Assembly: GCA_907165065.1 (NCBI GenBank)
Contig: OU015538.1
Coordinates: 17,065,165 to 17,129,164 of the forward strand
DNA: 64,000 nt
Source: Caprimulgus europaeus
Lineage: Eukaryota > Chordata > Aves > Caprimulgiformes > Caprimulgidae
Direction of reading: 5' to 3'
Part shown: positions 49,303 through 62,165 of the stretch, piece after piece
Position numbering within the stretch: the first letter of the stretch is position 1
How the letters are laid out: every line of letters begins with the position of its first letter
Made by a program: the position numbers and the translations under genes
The notes under the pieces: generated by a model
The model's database searches: none
What the model was told of the DNA's origin: nothing
The model's input: only the letters and a program-made list of their open reading frames with translations

Positions 49303-52300
49303 AAATTGCCTTTCTCTGTGGGTGTGTAGGCATGCATGAATATGAGATGGATATCTGTTTATAGCTCATAGCTAGTTGCATATTTGTACACGTCCATTTA
49401 CGTGTGCATCATTCCTTCTCTCAGATTCCTTCACATGTTATATTACCCATGGATCTGTCTTTTTTTTTTCCCCTTTAAATTTCATTAATCCTCCTTGTAA
49501 ATGGAATACTTCCCTTGAGTGACATTTTTATGTTAAAATTATATTATATTTGATTTGAAAAGCAACCTAATTAAGGTAGGCTTCCTGTAAGCTATTTAGG
49601 TCTCACCTCCCAGTGGAATCATGGAACATTTAGAAAAATAATGAATTACATCTTATATAATCTTTATTGCTACTTTTTAGAATGAATAATATATTCAGTT
49701 TGGGTTGAAATAACATATCCCTAAGGTACAATTCGTTTCCACAAATTAGATTGGTCCCTCACATACAAGATTATTAAGCATGAAGAAGAAAGTTATTGGG
49801 TTCTGTGTGCCCCCTAGGAATTGTATTTTTTACTTCACATCTAAGCTTTAAATGCAGCCTGATTCTGTTGACGAATCTGGTAAATAGTTAAAAGAATGAT
49901 GCAGTTGCTTGGGCTTACCTATTAACCTTGTTTTTTAAAAAACTTGCTCCTTTTTTCTTTTGAATACATGATTGATATGTACAGCTCAAAGTGAAACACA
50001 AAGAGCAGAGATATTACCATGATACTCTGTTTTTGTAGATTCTGAACTTAATTTTAGTTCTCCTTCTAGCTTTACTGATCTTTTCGTTGACTAAAAAACC
50101 CAGTGTGATTCACTCTGATTGACAAAGAAGTGCTGATTTGTTATTTCTAGACAAAAAGGTGATTATACCAGTAGTATGAAGTGGGGTGAAACATGTTCAA
50201 CCCAGAGTTACCGTTAAATAATTTATGAGTCTCATAGTTCCTCTAGAAAAGGCTTGAATAACAAGGTATGTGTTGAATTACAAAAATTATTTCTAAATGA
50301 TGGAACAAAAAGATTTTTTTAACTCTTTGCCTGAGACAATCATGTGATTCTCAGTGTGTTCTCTTTATAATTACATTAAGTAATAATTTGGGTTTTTTGC
50401 ATGAAGTTAGAGGTATATATTTGTTCCAAGTCACTTTAATAGATTGAGAAAAAACAAATAGTACTGCTTAGAGCTAAAAACTCCACTCCGTTACATTTTA
50501 AAAACACAGTTGTGTTTAGTGCTTATACTAAATAAAGAATAAATCAAAATTAGGTCATGCACTATTTCCTGTTATATCTGTTGATTCTGTTAAAGCATGT
50601 TAGTTGATGTAGTGAAAAAAACAAGAGTTTGGTTTGGGTTTTTTTTAGTTGGTAACTATATTTAAAATCCCAGTTGAATTGAAACCTTAAAATTAAGTAG
50701 TTTTGAAACTAAAATGAATATGAAAATCATACTTCTTTAACTTTTTATTCTTCTGATAATTTTCCGCCTTTCTTCTTATTAAACATCTATTTAGAATAGT
50801 TTCCCTAAGTTATATTAACTTGTATTCTGCCAGTACCCAAATTCAGTTCAGGTGCTGAGTTCAATATCTGTTCATCCAATCTGCTCAGTGCTGTAAGTAG
50901 GTTGTCCCAGTCTGTTTTTCACCAACATCAAAATTGCATGTATTTTAGCTCTTAGATTTCTACTCTTATACTTAAGATTATCTGAATGAGCACTTCATGT
51001 AATATCATAATGATCAGAATATCAGATGTTCCAGAAAGTTCCAACTGTTCCTGTCACTGGTAACATTTGGAGAAACCTGATGCAGAGGATGGCTAGAATT
51101 TTAAACCCCGTTTTCATCTAGCCTTACTTATATCTAGCTTCAAAGATACAACTGGTAAGAGCTGGGATTATCTCTCATATGTAAGATCTTACATTGTCGC
51201 TGGCATCTAAGTTAAGAAGAAGAGATTTAAGAGTTGAATGAGATAAAGCTACTGCTATAAGCTCATTAGAATTTTTAGCATCTTTACAGAACTATAGTAA
51301 TAGAGACTCATATTAGTCTTGGATTTTTCTTTTTTCCTTTGAACAATTTATGTTCCTGTAAGAAAAGGTATGAACTTACTAAAATTTATTCAAATAAAAG
51401 ATATTCTGATGGTTAGAGAGCTAAAAATTAGTTGGGAAGCCAAGACTCAACTTCTTTCTCCTTTATCTACACTGCAGACTTCAGAAGAGGTCAGCTGAAG
51501 GTGGTGGTAGGGATTTCTCTCACAAAGGTGAAGGTGGAAGGAGGTCAAGCTCCCAAAGCTGCCCAGGGAAAGAGATGGACTTCTCTAGCTACTGTTTTGG
51601 AGAAGAGAACCTACAGCAATATCACAGTTTTTCAACTGAAAAAATAGTAGAAATGGAAAGGGGAGATAAAAAAAGTGAGAAAATGGTTTTGAGAAAAAAG
51701 TATTTCACAGTCCTGTATATGAATACTATGACTTGTATATCAAGGAACCATGTATCCATTCCTTGATAGATAAAAGCATTTTTAGCCAGTGGTCAGACCC
51801 TAGGTATTTGCCTATTTAATGCAGTAATATATTAAACTCAGCCTATAGTATGTGTGCACACATATAGTATAAAACAGCAGGATGAATTATACCTCTCCTC
51901 TTTCTGTGCTTGAATATGGATTTGCTTTTCCTTTGCTTTTTATTTAAGGAGAAAAGTTGATAGCTTTTTACCATAACTGAGAGGTTGTTTTGCCTGCTGA
52001 GGATCAGTGGATTTTGATTTAAGAAAGGGCTGGTTTGTTTTAAGAAAAACTCAATGTGTGAAACAGTGAATCACTCCCAGGAAACTGCTGCCATTCAACC
52101 CAGCCACAGCTGGAACTGATTTCAGGTATCTCAGGTGTGGAAGGGAAGTGAAGCAAGGAGGAATTGCTGGTATGAGGGAGAGATGAGACTGTCTATAGTG
52201 GGCTGGTCCAGGGCTCCAAGGAAACCTCTCCAGGTGCAGGAGAACTGCAGTGTCATAAAGCCAAGCATGAAGCATGTTCTGAAATGTTATACAAGGCTGT

Positions 52301-53671
52301 TGTGAGCTCTATGCAGTTCTGACTCAGTGAGAAGCAGAAAGTACCTCAGTGACAGAATATAGTTATTTATTGCTATGTTTCCAAAAAAATGTTTTTTTTC
52401 ATGTGCTGCCAAGTGGGTAAAATGTGAAAGCTTCATGCATTGCTAACATAAATTTGTCCTTTAAGAAATAACACTGGGTCCTGGTGTCTCTCCTCTAAAT
52501 TATTCCATGACTGAGGTAGTTTGCTACAGCACTCCAGTCCTAATGATACTGGAAATTGCTCTGCTCCAGGTGAGACAGGTGAGGTGCTCTGTTGTGTGGG
52601 CTAGCTAGGGGATAGGTCCAGAACTTAGTGTCCAAAACAAGGATCCTGAATGCTTTGTACTTGTTGGTTAACATGCATCAGTTTACCTCTCTCTCTCTGC
52701 TTGCTTGGATTGCTTAAGAAGGCTGTTGGTATAATCTTACTGGTTTGTTTGAATTTTCATTGCTTGGACTTTGTTTCCAGGCACACTCTTTGCAGTCATC
52801 TTGTTTGGAATTTTTCTGGTTTAGGTTATGGGTTAGAAGTTAGGCAAGGAGTCTTTTTTCCTAAGCCTCTTGTTATGATATAAAGTGATTCACAATTTTT
52901 GTTTGTTATTTAATTCCTTGGTCTTATGATGTTTTCTTTGTCCAGGATGATTAATCTATAGCAGATGCCTATTTTTCATTATCACCAACTGTGAATTCAA
53001 CTTCTATGATACTGCCATGTCATGCCAAAATGTCTTTGTGGTTTACAATTGCCAGTAGTGTCCCCACAGGTCTGGGTAGGTGAGATGTGCAAAGACAACA
53101 CCCTGGGCACTGTTCAAGAAACACTATTGTGTGTTGAACATAAATATCATTTATTAGTCAAAGCAGTCTTAGAAAAAGAGAAAGAAGGGGGGAAATCAAA
53201 ACAGAGAGAGCGAGAGAGAGTTTAAAAAAGGGTAAATGTGGTTTTGGTCCCTGGATCCTAACTCTGAAATACAAAAACCAGAATGTGGTCTCAAGTGCTG
53301 ATTCTGAACACCAGCTCCCTCTGATTTCTCTGCCTGAGTTCTGGGTGGCATTTGAATGGAAGACTAGCAGTTACTATTTACAGTATCAGATTTCCTCACC
53401 ATTCAGGAGATGCCAATAGGATCATATGACACTTACGAGTATTGAGCAGGCAAGAGGGTTACCTGGACTCATGTTTATTTAAGTAGCTACTATATGTATT
53501 AAAGCTTCCTGAAGTTTCTCTTTTGGTTTGTGTAATGACTTAATCTAACACTGCTGCTATTTCAGTCATAGTCTCCTTTGAACAGATCTTAATGGTTGTG
53601 CTTTTTAATATAAACCTGAAACACCAGGGAGACTCTGAATTTCATCTTGTACCTGAAACAGTTCATGAATT
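49303..53671. other. Non-coding sequence, no gene seen
   Basis: Contains a 16-bp perfect palindrome TATGTGTGCACACATA (51849-51864), (CT)n at about 52687-52698 and a purine-rich stretch with (GA)n at 53170-53220. The block 52060-52330 is GC-richer but unrecognised. No gene seen. Confidence 0.65.
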
Positions 53672-53742
53672 GTTCCCAGTGAATCCTATTTCCAGTGAGG
53701 CCAGTGGAACTTTTACATTGACTTCACTGACATTAGATTTTT
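53672..53742. repeat. Old palindromic amniote repeat, copy 2
   Basis: The words 'ccagtgaggccagtggaacttttacattgacttcactgacattagattt' follow the pattern 'agtgaagtcaatggaagttttgccattgacttcaatgg', the same family pattern as the copy at 13361-13430. The copy is diverged, so borders are approximate. Confidence 0.45.
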
Positions 53743-56700
53743 CACTCTTCATCTGTGCAAGTAACAAATAGACCATAGCTTCAACATCATATGACTATTC
53801 CAAAGTAATCAGAATGTCTCTGAATCATCACAACCAGAATTTCATACACTATTGTTGTATCTTGGCCTTCTAGGAACTGGAATTAATGCTCAAAAAGATT
53901 CAGCAGTGGAAAAAAAAACCTGTCACCCACTGTAATGAATATGTTATCTGACCCACTTTCTGCACTGAATTTACAGAAATTCCAGGGTCCTGTTTCAGTA
54001 TGCATGTCATTTACAAATCCAAGGCTTGCTTTTTCTTTAATTAATGAGATCCACAAATAAAGAAGCTACCTGATTATTTTAAATCAATATTTAGGAGAGA
54101 AAAATATCATTCAGAAATTGTTTTCAGTTAATAATATCCTTTTTATTTGTCTTAAAAAAAAACCCAACAGATTTAACAGTACACTTAGGATGAACAGTAG
54201 CTTTTATTTGAAAAAAAAAAGAACTTTTCTGTTTTGGTGGAGTCATATTTACTTCTGCTTCTACAACTTAGTAATTACAAAACAGGGAAAGAATTCTCAT
54301 TTTTTTGCAGCTCTCAAGTTTTTGAAATATTCCAGAGCAGAAACAAAAAATAAATGCAAAATATATGTATTACAGAAAAGTAGAGCCAGGGTCCAATTCT
54401 TTATGTTATATTCTGGGCATGTGCCAACTATACTGAAATAACTTCAATTGCTTTCCTGGTGCATTCCAGGTGCACTCATTCTTTAGCTATACTCTGCCTT
54501 TGAGTCATTCAGTTTTAAAGGTTGAATGCCATTGCTGCTTGGTTTGAGGGGTTGAGGGTTTTATTTTATTGGGGGTTTTAAACTTTTTTCTCTTTTTTCC
54601 TTCAAGTGCATCCACTACTGTGCAATAATAATTTCCAAGGAAAGCAGGAAAGGGCGTTGACCTATTCAAGGAGAGAGGTAATAGAACAGTGGTAAAAATC
54701 AAAGTCCTGAGCAAGGAGGTGTTTAGAAATCTGAGAAACCATTTCAAATGAAATCAGATACATATTAAGAAGGAAAACTTTGTCTTAGAGAAAATCCTCT
54801 GCCTTACACTGCACCATATAATACTTGAAAAAGCCTGGTTATTAAAAAGGCTGCATCGCATAAACTCAGTGTCATTACAGTGAATGCATTTGAGCCCTGT
54901 TTACTGTCACTTAAAGCAACTTCCTGTGCTTGACTCTTTGTAAATTTTGTATGTGTCACTTCCTCGCTGTTTTTCTTTCCATTACTGTCCCTAATGATTT
55001 CTTCAAGAAACCTGATAGATCAATGTGAAGACTTCTTCCTGGGATTTTTATCCATCTCACGTGGTTCTTGCTCACATTCTGTGAGCTTGTCCTGCTCACT
55101 ACTGCTGCTGTCGTAGAAGTCAAATAGCCACTTATACTTTAGGGATGTCTCTGGCCTTAAAAACTTATTCTTCTCATTCAGTCCAGGTTATCCATAATAT
55201 ACAGAACAGTTTATGTAGCACAGGAACTTCTTAGATAGTAGTCCAAATCTCTTCCAATTCTGGCATCTAGATGATCTTTCCTGACTTTTATCAGTACTGC
55301 AATATTCAAAATTCAGCCAAGCCATTTGTTGTTGCTGCACATAGTATTTTTCATGAAATATAATGTGGGAACATACTCAATAACAACGTCTCACTAAGAT
55401 GAATAAATGCCAAAGGCTGGCTTTTATTGCAGTCAGTGTGATGGCTGGGTGATAGGTTGTTTTTCTTCCCTTCTCTATGATGTCCATGATTCCAGTAGCT
55501 TTGTATTTTAATAACAGTGCCTAATGGTCTAATGCTTTTCTTTTAGTCAGTAAATATACTGAACAAATTGCATAGAGCAACAAGGGATATATTGGTTAAA
55601 ACGTGGCATCACCTCCAGAAATGACTCAGAGTTAAATGGCAAAATATCTATCACTGTGTCTGAAGCACTGGAAGAGGATTAACTTTGGCTTCTTTTTTGT
55701 GTGAAAAGATGTGTATGTTATTGATGGAGTTATGTGCTTACTAGTCTTTTTGCTTAATTGACCATTTTATATTTTAAAATAGGCAATAATGTTCAAATCA
55801 GTTTGTAAAGCAAAAGATTTATGTCAGAAGTACACAGTAGAAAAGTCTGTCTGCTTTGCAAGGCAGTTTGTATTTTCTCTGTTATCAAGCAGCAGGAATA
55901 CTGCAAAGCTAATACGGAGTGAGAATTACTAACCCATAAAGACTTGTCTTTGTTATTACAAGGATGGTCATTGGACCAACAGTTGTGTGATCATCTCATG
56001 TGGCAATAAACAGCCTCGTTTATCATTAGCTTAACAGTTTTTAAAATTATACTTACTAAATCAAAATATACAAATTGATTTTATAGCTAAATAAAGAAAG
56101 TTTGGCAAAAATCAGTTGGTGCTGAATGTTCATGTGATTTCTACAATTGTCACATGAATTATCACTCTGATATGCAATAATATAACCACATAAATGAGTT
56201 CACCAAGATTTATAGCAAACCTAATCTGTGTTCCACTTGTAATTCGTGAAGAGGAACAATCACATTTGCTCTGTTTGAGAATGAGAAAGCTGCATCTGCA
56301 AATTTCCTCTGACTCTGCCTTTTAGAGTTTATTACTCCCTTTCGTGTATTCTTTGTGCCTATTATATTAAGCTGCAGGAGGATAACATTTAGCAAAAAGA
56401 ATATTTAAAATAGAGCTGTGCTATCTGTTTTGTTTTAAGGGTGTTTCTGAGTGAAAGGAAATTAAGAAAGGACATATAGGCTTGGAATTGAATGACTATA
56501 CTTACTATATTGGAAATCAGTATAGATTCCAACCCCAAATATGTGTAATGCCTATAGTTCCTACATGGCATATTACATAAAGACATAAAAGGCAGTCTGT
56601 ACTCTTTTATTTCAGAAGCAAATTGTACCATATAAATTGCATAACAAGCTGCCTGGATGAATGTTCCAGGCTCTCTTAAGTCTGTAAATAAACGGTGTGT

Positions 56701-59700
56701 TTCTACAAGATATGCAAAGTGCTGCTGTCGCTTTTCTTATGTAGTGTTCTGAGTAGTGCAAGGAAATTTGTTTCTAACAGAGTGCTTGAATACCTGAAGC
56801 AGAGTCAGTGCTTGCAAATGTTCTGTAAGGTTGTTTCAAATACTATCACGTGCAGTCCTCTCATGCTTGAGATACAGTTTACGTCTAAATTTAAATCAAG
56901 TTATACATAATGTGTACTCAAGATTCTATTTAATTGATTTCTTCTCCACTGGGAAAAGGTCTTGCAAGACCTTGAATGTTTTCTACCACCTTGTGAAGAG
57001 ACAATAAAGTAACTTTCTGTCAATTTGAGAAACAGACATGTTGGTATTAAAGTGTTGGATAATTTCACAAGAGTTGAACAGTAATTGGAGTTAGACCTAT
57101 TTGCAGAAAATTCTGCTCTTGGGCTTTTAAAAAAGTTTGATTTGAAATCTTCAACTTCACAGAACCCTGTAATGAAGGCTGCTCGTTTTTATGATTTATT
57201 ATTATTGTTAGAAAGAAGACTACCATATTTTGTGTCATTATTTGCTTGAAAGGACCTATATATAATTCAGAATCTCAAATAAGAATGTAACTACCTGTGC
57301 TTAAAAAGCCCATATGATTGTCGGACAGGTAACTATACTATCTGTGAATGGAGATGTGAAAAGGAGATTTTTAATTTAAGTGGTGGAAAAGAATAATGTA
57401 GTGCTTCTTCTACTTAAAGGTTGAGATATGGCCCTATCAGCTTTATGAGACAAGACTATGGACCATCTGTCAAGGCAGAGCTTTCTTTAATAAGTCATAT
57501 ATGAACTACGGAGAAATAATACCCAAATGGTTATTTTATTGATCAGTCTGATGCCCAGCCTGTCTCTGGATGACTGCTGAATTTCCCTGCTTTCCCACTC
57601 TTCCTTTCCGTAGATAGTGTTAACAGAAAGATTTAGCTTGCTTTTTTTAGTTTATAACAGGTATGACACTTTTATCCTTTAGCCATCTATTTATGTACTG
57701 ATCATATTTTTGATTTTATTAGCTAGCCAACTACTCTGTAGCTGCTGGAATATATTTCCAAAACTCAAGTAACATAAAGGAACACTCATTCAATAACAGA
57801 ATTCTCCTGTAAGTTGTTCCCACATCAGAAATTCAACAGCTAAACCTGTCACTAGCACCACTCAGATCAAGGTCTAGACTGGCAGTGGGCATTTTTGCCA
57901 TGAAGTTTACCTATTCATCATGACTGTGTTATTTTCATTTCTGATTAATGCCAGCCTTGTGATGTTTCCAGAATTCCAGTTTCATGTATACAACTCTCAG
58001 GTGTGAACTTCACCGACAGTTTGTTCAAATGGCATGTGCCATAAACCAGAAGTAGAGGGGCCCAGCCATGCTTCCAGTACCAAGCCGTCAAAGGAGATGT
58101 CAGAGTAGGGCTCTCAGTTACACACGCAAGGATTTGCATCACATTGGGACTTTTCAGATAAGTTTTAGACACAGTGTGACTTTTGTTTCAGCTTTCCTTT
58201 TGGATATTTTCCTATTTATGCAATGGTGACCAAAAAGGAATTGTTCTTTTTGTCAGAGCATATGGTGCAAATGTGTCATTTTGTAGGATGTAAACACCTA
58301 TAGCTGGTAAGGTGCCAATTTCATAGTAATTTTAAAACATATTTGAGCACTGAAATAGTATGAAGAGGTTATAAGTAGTCTTTTGGGGGGAAAAAAAAAA
58401 AAGATATTTAAAGGGAAAAACCCATGAAAACCTTAGGAAAAAAATAAAAACATAGGGATCTGAAAATGAGAAACAAATTCCAACATCCCTAGAAAAATAA
58501 GAGGCAGCTGCAAGGACTTGTTTTTCTAAAATTCCTCTAGACATATTTACGGAGTCTCACATTTAGCATTATCAAAATTCTAGTACCCATAGAAGGAGAG
58601 GTAATAACTTATGACGTACTGGTGGCCTGCATGACTTCACCTCATACTGCCATTCCTCCCCATCCAGTTGATTCATTCCAAAATAGTGATCAGAACTGAT
58701 TTTTTTCTGCAGTGTTCCAGCTTTCATTCCCAAACTCTTGTATCAAGGACAGTTAATCTTTTAGAGATTATACCTCCTTGACCACAATAAAATATACTGA
58801 GTATGAGGGAAACTTGAATTATAAAGTTACATTGCCTGTTCCTGACAAGGTTTCTCTGCAGATGTACTAATTTCCAGGATGATCTCTCCACACACCAAGG
58901 ATAGGCTCCCTCCCAGTGCAGAATCTAAGTTCAGGCAGTCTATAAATTGCTTCTGCCTCCACAATAGGTGATGTCTTGGTGTCCTTTTAGGAAGGACACT
59001 GAAACATCCACAAAAAAAAAACCAGAATCAGAGTAATCTATTTTGTCTGACATTCATATTAAAAGAACAGGTGTGATAGCTGACATAAAACTGGATAATG
59101 CAAAAGTGCCGAACTGGCCCACAGAGCAAGTGAGTGCACCCTAAAGGATTCTTCAGGATTTCCCTGAAACTGACCCTGAGAATTTTCCTGCAGGAAGTCA
59201 GCTAATTTTTTTTCAGGGCTTCTCTGTATAACATCTACTTTCACCTTCTAATGCAGAAATGTGAACCCAAAATTGCATATGTGTGATACATACAGAGATG
59301 CCTGTGTTTCGGTGGTGCTATAATTGTAGGTTGGGTAACTCATCAGATGGGAAATACAGAAGACAGTAAAAAAACCTCAAAAACGCCAAACCTCTGACCA
59401 CCATGACTTTTGTTCTCCTTTTCTTTTGTGTGCTCTTTTTATTCCCTAGTTTTCATTTGTTAATTTCTTCATTGACTTTAATTAGGCTCTTGCTAGACTT
59501 CTGACTTTTCTTGCTACAGAATAAGGCTTGCAAAATCCTTTGCAGCTTTAATCAGAACCCTTCAGAAGAAAACACTGTTTTCCAAATGAGACTCAGAGTG
59601 ACTAGACTTACATGTATGATTAGATATAGTGTTAGAAATTATTTATATTACTTTTTTCCAAGTTCCAAGACCCTCTTCCCCTTCTGTCTTGGGACCTAAT

Positions 59701-62080
59701 AAAATTTTTTGTACTTTCAGTATTTCCTGTGTTGGATGAAAGAAAATTGTTTTAAAACCCATTTAGAAAGCTCAGCACTCTGCATTGTTGGCCACAGACT
59801 GCAATGTGCCAGTGTTGCAAAGGTGCAGACAGCAGGTAGGCAGAACACTTGTTCAGAGTAATGTGAAGGAGGATGTTTCTTTAGGCAAGTATAATGCCTA
59901 CTTCCTCCCCACCTCTAATCTAGGGCCACTACTTGATACAGCAGAAGTGAATAAATACTGGTTGTGCCTTACAAAACAATTTCCTTTTCTGTCATAGTTT
60001 CCAACATTTTTTTAAATTATTAAAATTTAATCATTTTGTAGTATAGTGTTCCCAGCTATAAGATTCTTAGATTTACACAGAAAAAAAATAAGGATATAAC
60101 TTTTTGCCTAAATCTTCCTGAAATTTTGTAATAAGAGAAAACTTTTCTTAGAGCATGCAAGTATATTTTTGCACAAGAAGGAGGCAGGGAGGCAAAACAG
60201 GGTAGAGGTGGTCAGTGGCTTTTTGACATCATTAGTCCTAAATTGTCATCAGCACTTAGTGAATTGGACTGCTTTCACCAGTTCTTTGTTTGTGGTCCAA
60301 AACCTCTGGTGCTTTGAAGCAGTTGGTGACCGTGTAGCAGAATAACCTGCAGAGAGACCTGGGGTTGTCACAGTCACTGTAACACAATGATGTATTTTTT
60401 CACTTAAGCTCTGCTGCTTTGTATTTGATGGAAAGCTTCTGGAAAATGGGAGTTGTGCATATTTTGTGCACAAAGTACAACTTTGGCAGTTCTGTCTGGG
60501 CATTGTTATATTCAGTGCCCTTGGGAATAATGAACATTTTCTTCACTTTTCTTTGCATCCAGGAGTAGAACCATCAAACATGAAATGAGGATAGTACAAA
60601 GACCAGCTGATAAAAGTCCAAAAGAGTCCCTGTTTTATTAAATAATCAGTGAAACTTGAAATACAATAAACACAATGGGCAACTGCAATTTTTTTTTCTT
60701 TTTGAAGTTCAGATGTCAAAAGGAAACTGCAAAATGCAAATTACGTGGTTTTTTTTTTAGAACCACATATGAGATTGAACTGTTGAAGTAAGCATATGAT
60801 TAACCTCCCATAGAACCTGACTTCTTGCTACATCTTCTCCCAAGTAATTGTCTACAAAGCAACTTCCTAACATGATATGACCACACTCAGATAGTTTCCA
60901 CCTCTCCTCTCTATTTTAAGTTTATTGAACACCTCTTTCTACCTCTTTGAAGTAAATATTCAAAAGCAGCGCACTAAGTGTAAAGGCTAGGGACTTGTAG
61001 ACCTTGTTAGGCAGAGTACAAAGATGAGGGTGTGCACAGCCATGAGAAATCATGGAGATTTGATGCAGCCATCCATATGTTTCAAACTGTTGCCTGCATG
61101 CATGGCAAGTCTGATTTTTGGAGGGTGTTCATGAAGTAACATGTAAGCTGTCATGAACGTAGTTTCAGAGACAGACGCAAACCTGTTCATATCTCATACA
61201 GAGAGAGGATAAAAGGTGCCCACTGATAGCCCAGAGGAACCTGCTTATGCGTTTGCAATGACACAAATAATCTCTGCCTCATCTAGCATGGCATATCATT
61301 CATTGAGGGAAGTGTTGGAAGTGATCTGTGACTGCCTTCTGTCAAGCAAAATGAGTGGGATCCTGATTTACTTCTTCCTGTGCTTATTAGCAATGCACGC
61401 TGTATATTGACCCTCATTAATCCTGATTGTGAGGTATCAGTGCAACTTGCAGTATGCTAATGGCATTACACCTGCCATTCTCCTATGCATTCCCATTTTC
61501 TTTGTTCAAGTCTTTTAGGAAGATAGCATTCATGTATTCCTGACCTACTCACATATCTAGAAACACCAATATTTTTCTTACTGCAGCTTCTGCTTCAACT
61601 CACTATATTCATATGGTGAAGTGGCTGTAACCTGATGAGCAGACACAAGCAGGGAACAGTCATAAGAAGGGGAAGGTGACATGTAAAAAATGTAATTCAG
61701 AGTAGATTCCCTTTACTTGCTTAGGAAAACAAAACAAAAAGTACCACAGCATTATTGTGATGGTAAATTATTAAGATAATATATTATGTTCATTCATTAC
61801 AGCCTAAAAGTACTGCAGTAGAAACAGCAAAATCCAAACAGCTTAAATGAAAATCAAAATGTTATTGCAAATCATGAGACTGTGAAGGGAAAAAATTACT
61901 AAAGAGGCAATAAACTCTGTTATTGTTTGTGCTGTAAGAGCTTTCTCTAATTTCTTGGGCTAACAAACAATCCCATCTAATTACAGAAACATTCTTCTTG
62001 ATTAGGGTTTACTAGTCCTTGCTTGCATCTTACTGTATTTCATGAACAGATGAACTAAGAGTTCTTGATTGTGTGGCAGT
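53743..62080. other. About 8 kb of non-coding sequence, no gene seen
   Basis: Simple tracts include A10 at about 54211-54220 and G6A12 at 58385-58402. The segment 57940-58170 is somewhat GC-richer and unique. An AATAAAG motif at about 57003 and others resemble mRNA ends, without exon bodies. ORFs such as 54118-54441 (plus) are lysine- and phenylalanine-rich products of A/T runs. No element recognised. Confidence 0.65.
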
Positions 62081-62165
62081 CAGCTGATCTGGAGAATTGA
62101 TGGCAGCTTTGCTTTGCTGTGTGATCCAAATAGGGATGGCTGCCATCAACTCTCCCGAGAAGCTG
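62081..62165. repeat. 85-nt imperfect inverted repeat (hairpin)
   Basis: The left arm 62081-62107 and right arm 62139-62165 pair at 23 of 27 positions, including an unbroken 11-bp run next to the loop (TTGATGGCAGC with GCTGCCATCAA). One of the four mismatches could be a G-U pair. The loop is 31 nt, with its own small ATCC/GGAT pairing. The size and shape are in the range of a pre-miRNA hairpin, but no known microRNA is recognised. It may instead be a small palindromic transposon relic. The symmetry also makes similar peptide words (AAINSP) appear in frames on both strands. Confidence 0.75.

Noticed and set aside
54118..54441. 107-codon plus-strand frame
   Set aside because: Rich in K and F from A and T runs, so composition explains it.
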